The notes beneath the pieces were generated by a model. It was not told where the DNA came from and did not search any database. It saw only the letters and a program-made list of their open reading frames with translations. The position numbers and the translations under genes are program-made. This document shows positions 11,201-24,808 of a DNA stretch of 64,000 nucleotides, piece by piece. Source of the DNA: Trogon surrucura (Eukaryota; Chordata; Aves; Trogoniformes; Trogonidae). The first letter of the stretch is position 1; every line of letters starts with the position of its first letter. The stretch spans positions 109,070,622 to 109,134,621 of the forward strand of contig CM036618.1 of NCBI GenBank assembly GCA_020746105.1, read 5' to 3'.

Positions 11201-11968
11201 CAACAATTCAGGAGGAATCCATCATTGTGACAGACTTGTTGATTAACCATCCCGCAAGCAAAGTCAAGGGTGTTTGGTAGCCTGAAAAAAACCCAAAAAA
11301 CCACCCAATATCAGGTCAATAGGGAGAAAAACAATGATTTGACCATAATACAACAGTGATTATTATTTCCAAAAGCAACATTTCACGAATGCAGGGGCCA
11401 ATATTCAAAACAAAGACAGCTCACATCAGTGGGGCGTTAGATAAAGAGGGAAAACTTCTACATCTCATCTTTGTGTGATCAAGCTGCAAAGGCCACATTT
11501 AAGAGGATGGTGTCCCTGTTAAATTCTCCTGTGCGCCTTCATCTGTGTTTGCCAGCTCTGAAATGTAACTGCAATCCCCATGAGGATTCTGGCATTTGTG
11601 AAAGCTCTGAGTGAGATTCATGCAATTTTAATAATATCATCTCTAATTTTTCTGATGAAAATCGGTTTCTAGTCCTCAGGGACAGAAGTCTGAAAAGCCC
11701 TAAGAGGATCTGCTGTTAGAAATTGAAGAGAAAGACCTCAGTTAAATGCTTTATTTTGAAATCTTCATGATGCTAAGACCCTCAAGAGGGTAAGAAGCAG
11801 GCAACGTGAAGAAGCAGACGAGATTAGTGATGCTGAACTCCCTAGGACTGCAGATGGCATAAAGAGCTGATGAAATTAGATAGGATCTGAGACAACCATT
11901 AACATTAGAAGGACTTTGGTGCAGAAGTAGTGACAGCTGACCCTGCAAACACTCTCTCTGGTTGTAGA
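11201..11968. other. Intergenic, nothing recognised
   Basis: No exon, RNA gene or repeat seen. Short frames such as 11751-11972 (minus) have no recognisable features. Confidence 0.5.
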
Positions 11969-12031
11969 TCACAGAATTACAGAATTGTTGAGGCTGGAGA
12001 AGACCTCTGAGATCATCAAGTCCAGCCTATG
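11969..12031 (-). mobile_element. Short CR1 3'-end remnant, minus orientation
   Basis: The + strand reads TCACAGAATTACAGAATTG, TTGAGGCTGGAGAAGACCTC and GATCATCAAGTCCAGCC, the reverse complement of a CR1 3' terminus. Only about 60 bp is recognisable. Confidence 0.8.
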
Positions 12032-15000
12032 ACCTATAGTGCTCATAGGACTTTCCCAGTCCCTTCATCAGCCTCTTGAAGCCCTGCTGTTAACTGCCCT
12101 TCTCCTGGGCCCAGGAGGCTCCATGTTTGGCATCTGCCTCGCAGAGGCTGTGCCCAAGTCGTCTCAGGATGGGTGGAGGAGAATGCTCTCATGTGTGTTC
12201 CCTATAGGGCCAGGTCCTGCAGATGTTTCTAGAGAATGCAGCCCAGATTAAGGCTTTTCCAGGAGCCCTAGAGGCTGTGGTTTTGGTGTCCATGCCTAGT
12301 GACCCCGTCCTGTCGTATGAAAGACTGAGACTGTCCATGGCCAGTTTTGGGGTAACTGAACCTCAATCTCTGTCTTTGGCTGTGTCTCAGGTCTCTTTCA
12401 GAGAAACTACTTCAATTTATATAGAATAATTAAAACACTTTTCAAGAAAAAAAACACAACAATGGGGGGGGTGGGGTGGAAGCACACTATTCCATAACCT
12501 TATGCATGGCTGAAGCAGGGAAGGCTGCGTTTGACCCTGACTGTGAGTAGCCCGCTAGCCCATGCATTTCATGCCATCTGCTTAATGATTTTTGGGTTTA
12601 TTTTCTTAATGCAACACAGTTCTTGAAACAAGGAGCAACAATGCCACAGCTGCAGCAAATGCTGTGACCGTGGGCTGCAGAATCACTGGTGCCTCCCTGG
12701 CAAGCCTGCAAGAATAAGGGAGTGGTATACCTGTGGTGCAGCCTGGAGGGATGCCCACAAGCCTGGGATGGCTCAGCTCTTGCTGCTGGTTTCAGTCAGA
12801 TGGTGGCCCTTTCCCAAAAGTGCTACTTGCACTTGGTATCTTTTCTCAAAAGAAGTACTTCAAATTCAGGGATCCAGGTGGAAAGTACATCAAGAATGAT
12901 CTCCTGAGTGTGTTTAGGTGATCAGGAGCACAGGTTGGGACCATTGCTCTGGTGTGGGGTGGGTACCAGCTGTATTTGGCATTGTCATGCTCAGCCTTAG
13001 CACTTGTCATTAGGATCTCTCTGCTGCAAGACTGGAGCTGAAACATTTTACTGTTACCTCACAGTTTCTTACCTGAGATGCCTCATCCTGCAATTCCTGG
13101 CTATGTTCCTTGCACCTTGTGACAGCTGCACCTTTTCAGCCGTGGGGAGTGGAATGTTCGGGGCAAACCCAGAGCGTACCAGCATTTTCAGAGTGGGTTT
13201 CCCAATGCCCTCCACCAAGCTGCCCAGTGACAACTTGGATGCCTGCCACCAGCTGTGCTTCCAGCTGTGCCCGGGCTGGGTGTCCCCGGCTTGCTGTGGC
13301 ACTGGAGGTCTATTTCTGTTGCATGGCAGTGACATCTAGAGGCTCCCCGGCCTGAGCGCCATTCTCTCCCTGCTTGCATGCCTCTGACAGCACTTGGCAG
13401 GCAGAAATGTTTGAATGTGAACTCCTCATGGAGCCCCGGGGAAGTCCACTCATACCCCAGAGGTGAAGTACTGCAAGACTTAAATCCAAGCTCTTTCCCT
13501 CACCCTCCTTTCCCTAGACCACCATGGGAAGAAGCCTTGTTGTAGCACCTTGAAGAAATTTTATATTGCTTCTGGGATCCCACATATTTGAAGGAGCCAA
13601 CTTGTGTCCCTGATCTGAGAGACAAACCGGTCCACATGAGGCTGGTGCTGGTTAAGCAATATGTACAACTTGCCAGTCTAGAAAATAATATTTCCTTGCT
13701 TTATATGCCATGCATTAGACTCAATGCTATCCAGCATCAAGTGGAAAACTGGAAGCACCCCAGTGTTAAGGCTAGCTGTGCAAGATGAAAGGTTATTGTG
13801 CAAGCAGTGTTACATATTTAAGAGAGTTACATTTAAGAAAGAGGGTTAAATATATCATCCCCATAGGCTGAATTGTTCAACTTGTTGGTTAATGCATTTT
13901 CTGAAGCATTCTCTGAGTTTGAGGGAAATGTCCATCATGGATAGAGATAGGGAATATTGAGGGGTACTTGGTATTCAGCAGAATATGAATTTGCTGGGGT
14001 GATGTAACATAGGTTTTGGAAGTCAACCAAGCAGATTGCAAATAATGTTCTAGCCTGAAATCATGGAATAGGCATCTGGTGGAGTAGAGCTCTCCCATGA
14101 CACAAAATTTGTGCGAAGATTGTGGTGAAAAGTGTGAGGAGTGGCTCTGGCCCACCCTGTGAGCTACCTCACATTTGGGACCATTCAAGAGAAAGGTTAA
14201 GTCAGATCTTTCCTGAGATCAAAAATCACTGGGTGATAAAATGGGCCATCTCAAAAAGATGAGAATAGCGAGAGAGACAGCAAGGCGAGGAGGGAGCAGC
14301 ACTGAGGCACTGCCGTGAAAATTCCTGCCCTATCCATCCTCTCACAGTGTGCGATCCTGATCTCTCACAGTGCCTGGGAGAGGTTGAACGTATCCCAGTG
14401 GGTGTTAGAGCTGAGGTTAAGGGCTGCCAAGCCAAGACCACTTAATGATGTGCACCACAGTGTATGCACATCCCCCCAAAAAAAACCCCTGAATGGTCCC
14501 AACCTGCTTCCCTTAGCAGCAGCCTCACAGATGAGGACAAGCCCTGTTAGAGTGTCTTTGAAGCAGTTGAGGGCAATGGAGAACAGAAAGCTTACCCCTG
14601 CACTACGACATCATCCTTCAGTGCCCTCTGTGCTTCCTATAGACGTGGAGCTATTGGTATATCTCCAGGGCTGTGAGGTGGTTCCTCCTGCAGATGCTAA
14701 ATCCACGTCAGATGTGAAGGAAATGCTACGGGTGAGCAGAGAGGAGCAAGACCTCCACCCGCCCCACGGGCTTTGCAGGATGGCAGAGAGATGACTTCTG
14801 CCTTGAGGCCGTGCCAGAGGTGTTGGCGGGCTGTCCCTGGGTGGCTGGTGGTAGAGAGCAGCTTCTCCAGCCACTGAAGTCCAAGCAGAGCTGAGGGTCT
14901 CTGGACAGGAGGAGGAGAGCCATCCCTGCCAGCAAGCCCAGTACAGTGGGGCTAGCACAGCCTGCTCCCTGCTGCTGCTGTGTGTTATATCCAACCCCCC

Positions 15001-18000
15001 TGTTTGCCTAACGCAGAGGAATAGGGCTGTCTGAAAACAGGATGCCCCTTCCATCCAAGAGGCAGGAGGGGGCTTTGTTTACTGTGTGTGATCTGCAAGA
15101 CCTAAACACAGTCATTAACCTATGGAGCTGCTAACGTGTCTTGGGCTTCTTTTTTTCTCCCCAAACTAGCATCCTACATCTCCTAGAGCTCAGAGATGAC
15201 AGGAGATGTGGAAAGAAATTGAGGTAGTCAGGTTGTCTTGATTTTACTGAATGGCAAGAAGAATGGTTAAAAGAAAGTAACAGCTGTCAGTACCAGATTT
15301 TTCTTTTTCAGATACCTTTTTTTTACTCTTAGGCAGTGGCATAAAAGCTTCCCTTTTCGTTATTATGTAGAATGAAACCAAGGGATCTTTTTCTTCCCCC
15401 ACTGGAAAAAATAAACAGTTTCAAGCTTTTAGGGCAAAAGTAATCAGTAATGGTCAGCGCAACGTTGCACCTCTGTGTTCCCCAGAAATCAAAGTTAGAG
15501 GATGAATTGGATGCCTGATCCAAAGGCCACAGATGTCACTGGTTTCCACTGAGGTCCCTTGGCCAAAGCCTTCAACACCAGGCTGAAGGCTTTAGGAAGC
15601 CAAAGGGAGAGCAATGTGGCGTGGTGGACTCAGACCTACTCTTCTGGGCTCTGCCCACCAGACATGGGGTATGTGAGCTCATGAAAAGCATTGTTGACAT
15701 CCTCGTCTGTCAGAAACACTGAGCCTTAAGGAGACCAGCTCAAGCCAACAGGAGTGGTCCGGCTTTGCATCAGACATTTCATTGTAGTGTCCTCTTGGCA
15801 ACAGGTACAGCACAAGTTCTTGGGTCCCTGCAAGTGGTGAAGGAAGGGGCTTGGAAGTTAAATTACGTGTGCTGGTGCAATGCTGGGAAGGCCAGCCAAA
15901 ACTTCATAATAAGTGTTATAGCTTCTCTATCATCTACCATTTGATTTCTCACAGGAATTTTGGGCTTTTAAATGGTCTTTGTAGCACTCAGCATTTCAAA
16001 CTGCTCATTTGGGTGTTGGCTTTGGCCTGGGGAAGGGTTGACATCATTTCTCCTACCCAGAAAGGAGGCATCAGAGACTCTCCCTGAACTTTGATAGTGC
16101 AGGAGGACACCTTGCGGTGTGGCTGGCAGAAATAAAGAGGGCCCAAGGAGCATGAAGTTGGGCATGAATGGGCTGGGATTGAATCTCTGCAGAAAGAGGC
16201 AAAGGCAGCACTTTTTGTGCCACCACCGACCACAAGTTGCCCGATGCAAGCACCAACCCCTCCAGTCATCGCCTGCGCCAAAGGTGACCACGGAGATGCT
16301 CCAGCAAGGTTTCTGTGCCTATCTGCTCTAAAACAAAATCACTGGGGACTTGGGAGAATCGGTGTTGACATCAGACAAGCAGGAGGGAGCTGAGAGGTCT
16401 TGACCTACTAGTGTGTGCTGACTTGGGTCCCCTTATCTGTGGAGAAGTGGGTTTCCCACAGGATCTGACTCCACTCCCAGTGCCCGCAGGGCTAACCCTG
16501 TGGGGGCTTGCAAGTTCCATCTCCCTCCAGGCATTAGCAGACAACTTACCTGACAACTTTATGCTAACAAGTGCTGCGAAACAGCATTTTTTTACCTCTG
16601 CTCTTTAAGCAGGTGACAGACCCAACTGTCCTATTTAATGTTCATTTAATGTGAACAAGTCTTAGAAAAGGCAGACATCTGCAATCACTCATCTCTGCTG
16701 CAGAGACATAAAGGCTGAACGTTACAAGGGTTTCTTCATAGATGTTTTTAAAGCCAAACTCAGAGTATGGGATAGAGGAATCCTGTTTCCTTTAAACTGC
16801 ATTTGTAAAAATAGTTTCTGAGATTTTACCTGAAATTGGTAAGGCCAAAACTGGGGAAGGCAGCAGCCTTCAGGTTCAGGAAACCTGTATCCAGCTGTCA
16901 CCGCTGTGCCCCCAGGGTGTGCCCTTCGTGCTGCCAGGACAGCTGAGGATTGGCACACATTCCCACTGACCTACATTAGAGACATTCATGAGTCATGCAT
17001 TAAAAGAAAAAAATCTTTCCTCTAATGAACAGGCTGCTGTTCCTGAGGTGGTGATTTTTGTGGGAGAAGCTAAGCAAGAGCCTTTGGATATTGCAAAATA
17101 ATAACATACTTCTAATCTAGCATTAACAAAAAATGACTGGGATTAGGCTTTTAAACAAAATATTCATGGCTTTCGAGGCACCTTATGGATTAATTGATTC
17201 TGTTGGTCAGGTGGGAAAACTGAGGCACAGAAGAATTATTTCCTTCTCTAGTCACACAGTAAGTCAATAGCAAAGCAAGTAAGATAAAAAAGAGGGCAGG
17301 ATTTCCAAAACTTTTTTACTTTCAACTGAACAATGGGAGAGCATTTAGAAAGGCCAGAGGCTCAAGTGTAGCCAGTGGCAGAAAAGTCAGCAGTAGAAAT
17401 TTTTAGATCAGGAACAGGCTGTTTCTCTTTTTTGACAAGATATGCTCTGGTTAGATGAAGTCTTCATTAATCCGAGGATGTGCCATGCCATGTATAATAC
17501 AGGAGTTCAGACAGATGGAGCACAATGTCCTCGTGCAGATCTGAAGGGCTGAGGTCGGGTGGGGATGATGATGGCTACTTGGGTTATGGCGGGATCCATC
17601 CTGGGGCAGTTCAGAGGGACACACCAGAAGAAAAATTGGTTTGGTGACTTGCAGGGTCGTAGAAATCATCACGGTGCCCTGTTTGATGGCAGGGGTTTAT
17701 GAACTCAAACAAATGTTTACTGGCTACTTTTGGTGACCCACCTGCACTGATTTTTTGGAGAAACAGGCAAGCTACAAACTGTCTTCCTGGGGAAAAAAAA
17801 AACCACAAAAACAAAAACAAAACCAAAAGACATGTAAAGCTTTGAAAAATTGGAGTTTCCTGGGCTAAAGTATTAGAAACAAACATTTTGATTTTCCCCC
17901 GTGTAAAATGGACAGCTTGGATAAGAACTTCTGAGAAACAGCACAGCTATATGCCCTCTCTACTACTGATATGGAGACACTTCCCTGGGACTAATCTGAT

Positions 18001-18489
18001 CATAATTTGTCATTTAAGGTGTGTGTTTTAACTACTTAATTATGAGGGAAGAAGGCTTTACCTCATTTACAGTATACTCATTTCTCTTAAAACTTCGTTT
18101 CTCCGGTTTTCACCTCTGAAAATTTTACACACAGAAACTTCACCCGCGAAGATTCTTTAAATGAGGGGCTGTTTGCCCACCCCCAGGAGCTTGCCTGGGG
18201 GTTGGTGGGAGGGGGCAAAAGACCCTCCCGCAGTTTCAGACTTGAGCTGCAGATGGCAGGATTGAGCTGCAGACTTCTTCAGAGACCCGCTCTCCTCTGC
18301 TCTCCAACCCAGCAACCCAAACAATTTCAACCAAGAGACCAAGGCACACGCAGCGTCTTGTAGGTGAGAACCCTCTTGCAAAAATAATTTTTTTTCCTCC
18401 GCAAACGCAGGGACTCACGGGCGATGCTGGTAGCGCTGGAGTTGCTCTGAGGGGGCTGCATCCACCTTCTTCCACCCACAGAAGAGCAG
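12032..18489. other. Intergenic, nothing recognised over about 6.5 kb
   Basis: No exon with flanking splice sites and protein-family features, no RNA gene and no transposon was recognised. There is a G run near 12464-12476. The longest frames (14315-14794 plus, 14611-15054 minus) lie opposite each other and have no domain signal. Confidence 0.45.
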
Positions 18490-18990
18490 AAACTAGTACA
18501 GAGAAAAGCACCAAATACAAAGTTTTCTGGACAGCTTCTGGTTGAGGAATTGTTAAATAGACTAGAGGATCTGAGCCTGGAAAAATGATGACTGTGTTGA
18601 AGGTGGAGAGCAGGTGATTAAGAAAAAAGCACCTGTTTCTCTGTAATACAAGAACCAGTAACAGCAAATAATTTGCCGGTGTGTTCGAACAGACAGAAGA
18701 AGACCCTCCTTTACACAGCCTGGAAATGGTAAGGCTCATCTCTATGGGATACTTGGGGCTGCTAAATCCTTGCAGTGCTCTGAAAAGCAACTGGATGGCT
18801 TCACAAGACAGGAATAAATTGAGGGGTACCATATTCAAAGGCATCTCCTCTGGTTCATGGGGAATATGATCCCTGTCACTGTACCCTTCCCAAGGTGTTT
18901 GCTGTTGGAGGCAGAAGATTCTGTCAATGGTCTTTTCAGCTGGTCTGATCTAGCACTTTCTGTGGCCTTGGCCTGGTGCCCCAGATCAGG
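18490..18990. other. Unclassified, possibly old degenerate repeat
   Basis: A compact stretch containing AGACCCTCCTTTACACAGCC, GGATGGCTTCACAAGACAGG and TTTTCAGCTGGTCTGATC has the texture of a decayed dispersed element, but I cannot assign a family. It overlaps the longest minus-strand frame of the window (18236-18844, 202 codons), which shows no domain and is probably chance. Confidence 0.25.
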
Positions 18991-19870
18991 GGACACTGTG
19001 AGGTGCTCAGCTTTCACTTCCAAAAAAATATTTTTCAGGAGAAAACTCAAGCCTGTGAGCCAGCTACACTGCATGAGCTCTGAGGCTAGACAATCTAAAA
19101 AAAAAATAAAAAATAAAAAAACCAACCAAACAAAAAACCCCCAGCTTTTGACCTTTAAATGGGTTTTGAAGGAGAGAAGATGGGACTGATTCCTGGGTCT
19201 GGGCTTCTGAAGGCATGGGATGGCAGTGCTGCACCATCTCTTTGAGCTTCCCTGTTTGCAGTCAGCTAGAGCCGGTGGGGAGAGGCAGGGAGAGCCCCCA
19301 GCATGGGAACTGCCCTGTGTCAGAACATCACTTCTTGGTTAGCAGTGACTTCTTGGGCCTGTTTCTCACCTACAGCTTCTGAATAGGTCAGACTGTTGCT
19401 ATTTTGGGTGCTGGCTCTCTTGCACAGGCTGTGAGAGAACAGGCTGCTCTGCTCTCTGCTGTGAGAGATGCAGTTTTGGTGGGAGGTCACTGGTGTGCTG
19501 GTGCCCCAGCAGCCGAGGAGCCTGGGCTGTCCTCTGAGCACAGAGCAAGGCTGGATGGAGCAAACAAACCCTGGGTTCAGCCCGGCTTCTCTAGCAAGAG
19601 TTCTAATTAATGGATCTGGATCTCTGTGATGACGAGGGAGCAAGAGGAAAAGAGGAATCAGACCAACTTGGGGACCTGCACCTCTGACACAGATGTCTCT
19701 GGAGTCAGGGCATCTCAGTTAACACCTTTCTCAAAAGCTGTTTTCCCTTTGAAGAAAAACAACTCTTTTCCTGTTTTAATTAGGCTTAATTGGCAATATG
19801 GGACCAGCCCTAATTTGTAGCCATTTCCTGGCAGCGCTTAACTAGCAGTGAGCGCTGTGCCCTCAGAGTT

Positions 19871-19886
19871 GGGGGGGGGGGGGGGG
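19871..19886 (+). repeat. Poly-G run (16 G) followed by G-rich sequence
   Basis: Sixteen consecutive G, followed within 40 bp by further G runs (GGGAG, GGGGGG) and then a GCA run at 19911-19924. This meets the spacing for G-quadruplex formation on the + strand. Run length in the assembly may be unreliable. Confidence 0.9.
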
Positions 19887-21286
19887 CGCTGGGAGTGGGG
19901 GGTGATGGTAGCAGCAGCAGCAGCTATTAAAGCCAACAGGAGAGGAAGAGCAGGAGCTGAGCACTACGCTCCAGCTGGGAACGCTGAGGCCCTGGTGTTA
20001 ACAACCGGATAATACAAAATGCGGATCGGCAATTGCTCGGGTCCATTGGCTTCTTGGCACCAGCCGAACAACCTTTTATGTTCTTTCTGTGGACTTGGTA
20101 TCTGTGCTTTTTAGCCTGCTGGCTGATCTGGTTTGGCAAGGGGGCTCGGTGTTCCTCCTCTGCAGACTAACTCCTAGTGTTCTAAGGTTACCAAGTCTGA
20201 TATCCTTTAATGCTGGCTGAGCACAAATAAGAGTAAAGAATTGTTTAAAGTTCCAGCTAAAACACATGCAGAGATGACACCTGATCTTCATGTGCTTCCG
20301 CAACCCTTCTGCTGGTGGCAGGGCATGGCTCAGCACCTGAAGCACCTGGAAGAGGTGCTATTTATGAGGACGTTTGGTGATGGAGGACCCTTCCAGCCAG
20401 AGGCAAGGTGGGTATCCTTTCACTGGAAACAAACTCCAATGCATCAACTTGAGCTAAAGTTGAGTCTGAGTATCTGAGCAATGGGAAGGCTGGTCTAGCC
20501 TCTGCATCCCTTATTCGCATATGCATACAACCCCGGGGAGGCAACGGAGATGCCGTAAAAAAGCTGTGACACCCAGTGGCAAGAGTGTAGTTACAAGGGA
20601 AATGCAGCATGTACTAATGTGAGAGCATTTGCAAGATCATTTGGAGCCTTTTTTTTTTTTTGTGACTGGCCAATTAAAGGGACTGTTATGGTGGAAACAG
20701 CTACTGTTTGCTGGTTAATAACTATGGGGAAATGAACAGCCGTACATGTCGCTGATCGCTTGTGCTTGGTAAAGTTATGCTGGCAGAATTCTTCATGCTT
20801 TGTGTGAAGAGAAGTCACCTGAACAGACAGAAAGCAGAGCAGGTCTGATCTTTCTTTATGCCGTGCCCTGGCCTGCCGTGGCAGGTGACAGGGGAGAAGG
20901 GACCCACCTGAATGCTGGCCTTGGCTTTCCTCACTGGAAAAGGGTCAGCCCGGCTCAGTGCAGCATCTGTGCAAACACTGACCCATGCTGGCAAGGATGC
21001 TGGGATTTTTCCTTCAGCAGCAGGCACTGGCCTGTCTCCAGATCCTTGGTAATCTCCATGTCCAGCGCCCGATTTCCACTTATCCTAAATTTGCTTAAAT
21101 CCTGAGTGTAATCCTTTGTTGGCATGGCGGGGGGTAGGGAGCGTAATTCTATTTATTGAACTGCTTTTCCATAATTGCATTTGCCTAGGGCTAGCTCTCT
21201 AATCTGCCTTTCCCCAAGTCCAGCGCAAACATTGCGGGAATCCATTTAGGGCTGCAGGGAGGGGGTCCGAGGGGCAGCTGGGCACA

Positions 21287-21325
21287 CGTGTGTGTGTCAG
21301 TGTGCACGTGTGTGTGTGCACACAT
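21287..21325 (+). repeat. TG/CA dinucleotide-rich microsatellite
   Basis: An interrupted alternating purine-pyrimidine run (CACGTGTGTGTGTC…GTGCACGTGTGTGTGTGCACAC). Such a tract is potentially polymorphic and can form Z-DNA. Confidence 0.85.
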
Positions 21326-23906
21326 GCCCATGGGTGAGAGCAGAGGGCTTAGCGTGGCCAGTCCTGGGCAACAGCTGCCTCCAACCCTTGCTGGGCTAAG
21401 CCTTGTCTCCGCCTGCCCGCGGCTCTGATCCCAAGCTATTATGTGGAGCCGCCGTCTGCCAGCGTTGTCCATTCTGCATCAAACGAGGCTGAGTGAAAGG
21501 CTTTCTCCCCGGTTTGTTCATACCGACCTCCCAGGGTGAGGTTAAACAACAGCAGAAGAGGTAAAGCAAGGCCAGGTGATGGTTGTGACCTGGGATCTCT
21601 TGTCCTGCTCCATCGCAGCAGAGCGACGTCGCACCAGCAGGACCCACTGGAGCTTACCGCAACTTCCAATCATTTTTACTTCAACACCTTCAGCGAGGAG
21701 TTCTCATAGCCACAAGGTCCAGCTGTAGCCTAGGAATCTCTATCCCTTGCCCTGTCTGCATGTCCGACAACCTTCTGCCTCTGCCCCGCATGTGGGGCCC
21801 AGAGATGCTCTGCAGCAGGAGCCTGGTGGGCACTCCCGGCTGGTGGGAATCCCGCTCCCGATTCTTCGTCCCAGGAGCTCTCTTGTCTGTTTATTCCTAG
21901 AGCAACCCCAAAGAAACTTTGCACAAGAGCACATGGCCCTTGACCAAGCAGTTTCCCTTAGATGATGACAGTGTTGAGCAAAGATCACTGCAGAGCTCTG
22001 CTGGTCTCCTGCTCTGTGCCTCCCAAGTGAGTGTTTCTTCCATTCCAAAAAGATCTGCCCCTTGCTCTTCCTCTCTATCTGCAGACCCATCAGTCCAAGA
22101 GCAAACACACCGGATCAACCAAGCCTGTTTGCAAAAACAATATCCTGCAGGGCTGGGGCTTTGGTTAGGTGCTGGTACTTAATGTTTGGCTTCACAGTTT
22201 TTATTTTTAATTTTTAAAAAAAGAAAACCAGATGGACTAGATGACAGGAGAGGAGGGGATCTCGGCAGAAATTTTGATAGGAGCATTACAATAAGCAGCT
22301 CGCCAACACCAAGGAGTTGAGTCACAAGCTTCATAAGGGGGAAAAAACACACACACAGGAAAAGAAAAAAGATTCAGCAATTTCAGAAATAAATGTGTCG
22401 TCTTGTGAATTGTGCTTCCTTAAATTGCATTCTTAACTACATTATAAAACAAAGTCAGAATCAAAGTGAAGTAAGATGCATGATGCCATAAAAGTTTTCA
22501 GAGTTTCTCTAGACGGGGAATTTGGACACTTTCATATTCTAATTCAGGAACAGACAAATCTTGGATGCCTGCAATTCTCTGGGGGCTCATCTTCCTGTAC
22601 TTTCCTCAACTCTTCCTGGAGGATGAGAGACACGGAGTGCAGAGTGAGCGGCTGCCATAAGAAACTGCTCTTTAAGTGACCTTAAGAGGGTTTGGGGGTG
22701 TCACAGATCTTTCTAGCTCACAGCCATCCCGAAACTGAAACTGTCATCATAATAGAGCAAAGTGTGGCTGTGAGAGGCTGAAGACTTTGAGGGCCAAGTG
22801 GGGAAAGATCCCGTGGTCCTGCTTTGGGGAGAAACTCTTTCTGGCTGTCAGAAGGGAGCAGCTCACTCGCACAGCCTGGGTCTCCCGCATCACCTGAGCC
22901 CTTTCAGCTTAAACTCCCTCCTGGCCTGCAAGTAGCGACACAAAAAAAGGATGGACGAGGTTCCCAGGAGGCATGCTCTCAACCCCACATGGCTGCCATG
23001 AGATGTGTTATGCGGTTTCATACCTACAACATGCCACAGCTACGTGTTACCTCCTTGTCAGCAAAGGGAGCTAAACTACACGCCCAGTCATTGCAAAAAC
23101 TCCTTCTCCCTCCCCTCTCAGGGTTTGGTTGCTATTGTAATCTAAACAGTAAATAATATTTTAGGCAGTTCTCTCTCTCGATGAAGAGGTTCTAACAATT
23201 TTTGCCCCGAAACATGCTGGGCTGCTTTTGAACAGCGTAATGAAAACTTCCTGAAGAACAAGGCAGTGGAAGGGCCGCTGTTACAAATGCTCTGAGAGTC
23301 AGTTAGCTTAACTTCCGTATTGATCTTCCCTGAAAATGAAGTGCTGTAGCAGAGAGGTTAAGGGAAATAGAAAATCAACAGGAGAGACTTTTAACACTTG
23401 AAAACTGACATTGTAGGGAAGACAGATCTCAACTGAAGCGCGGTGCCAAACTCCCCAGGGTTTCCCAGCGGGTTAGCAGACAGGCATGAGTTATCCTACA
23501 CTAAACCCATTCTTCTTGGCATCGAATCAGGAGGAGGTCAAAGTTCAGTTCTCCACTGTCTCTGCAGGAAGGGGCACGTCAGGCAGCAATTAAAGTGGGA
23601 TTGAGAAGGTGTGTGTGGCTGCCAGACAGGGCAGCCAGAGCTGGGCTTTATGTCTGGGCAGTCCTTGGGAGTTTCGGTCCTTTGGCAAGGCAGACCGGTT
23701 AGCATCACACCTTTACATGAACTTTGGAACTGCGACTACTTTCCTATCCAGCACCTGATTCCCGATCAAAACCTTACAGTTCTAAAGAAAATTGCCCATG
23801 GTGCTCTGCTGAGGTACCAAACCGTGTCAGTTGGGGGGTGCACGTCATTGCCTGGGGATGCAGGCAAGGATGGAGCCCAGTCCATGCACTTTCCTGCTGC
23901 TGCTTT

Positions 23907-24310
23907 TCACAGAATAATAAGGGTTGGAAGAGACCTCTGGAGATCCAGCCCCCATGCTAGAGCAGGTTCACCTAAAGCAGATTGCACAAGGCGGCACCTA
24001 GGCAGGTTTTGAATGTCTCCAGAGATGGAGACTCCAGTTCTCTGAGCTGCCTGTTCCAGTGCTCTGTCACCCTCAAAGTAAAGAAGTTCCTCTTCATGTT
24101 TAGATGGAACTTCCTATGTTCAAGTTTATGCCTATTACCTCTCGTCCTGTCACTGGGCACCACTGAAAGAAGGATGACCCCGTCCTCCTCACACCCACCC
24201 TTTCAGTATTTTTAAGCATTGATAACATCCTCCTTCAGTCTTTTCCAGCCTAAAAAGCCCGAAGTCTCTCAGTCTTTCTTCATAAGAGATGTTTTAGTCC
24301 TCCTCTGCCT
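23907..24310 (-). mobile_element. CR1 LINE fragment, minus orientation
   Basis: The + strand begins TCACAGAATAATAAGGGTTG and runs through the reverse complement of the CR1 reverse-transcriptase tail, including TGCCTGTTCCAGTGCTCTGT and ACCTCTCGTCCTGTCACTGG, fading after about 24310. It is an older, more diverged copy than those at 26.8 and 49.2 kb. The minus frame 23972-24163 is the residual CR1 ORF2 end. Confidence 0.88.
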
Positions 24311-24502
24311 CTGGATCCCCAAGGCATTGCTGAGGAAAGCAGTGGCATCTCTTTGCTACAGAGAAGCTAGAAGGAGTAACAGGAAACACTTGGTTTGCAT
24401 CAAATCAGCACGGAATCAGACCTGCCCTTACTATTAAGCTGAACCTTTCATCCTTACAGCAGCCTTCCAGTACCTAAAGTGGACTTTTAGCTTCTGGAAG
24501 AT

Positions 24503-24513
24503 GGGGGGGGGGG
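24503..24513 (+). repeat. Poly-G run (11 G) at a CR1 edge
   Basis: Eleven consecutive G immediately before recognisable CR1 sequence begins. Confidence 0.85.
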
Positions 24514-24808
24514 ACTTTTTACAAGGGCATGTAAGGATAGGACAAGGGGTAATGGCTCTAAACTGAAAGAGGGTGGATTTGGATTAGATACTAGGAAGAA
24601 ATTTTTCACTGCAAGGGTGATGAGACACTGGCACAGGTTGCCCAGAGAAGCTGTGGGAGCCCCCTGCCTGGAAGTGTTCAAGGCTAGGCTGGATGGGGCT
24701 GTGAGCAACCTGGTCTAGTGGGAGAGAGGTGTCCCTGCCCATGGCACGGGGTTGGAACCAGATGATCTTGAAGGGCCCTTCTAAATCAAGCCATTCTATG
24801 ATTCTGTG
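24514..24808 (+). mobile_element. CR1 LINE fragment, plus orientation
   Basis: Contains GGATAGGACAAGGGGTAATG, AGACACTGGCACAGGTTGCC and GGTTGGAACCAGATGATCTT, and ends with CATTCTATGATTCTGTGA. It faces the minus-strand CR1 at 23907-24310 tail-outward, with a 200-bp spacer. It is 5'-truncated. Confidence 0.9.

Larger units (their letters stand above)
18991..23906. other. Intergenic with simple repeats, no gene recognised
   Basis: Contains an A-rich run at 19096-19139, a 16-nt G run at 19871, a GCA run at 19911-19924 and a TG-rich run at 21287-21325. No exon or transposon was recognised. Frames at 21740-22108 and 21919-22182 lie on opposite strands and show no family features. Confidence 0.45.

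Noticed and set aside
18236-18844. 202-codon minus-strand open frame
   Set aside because: No domain, no splice or promoter support, and a composition like the surrounding non-coding DNA.
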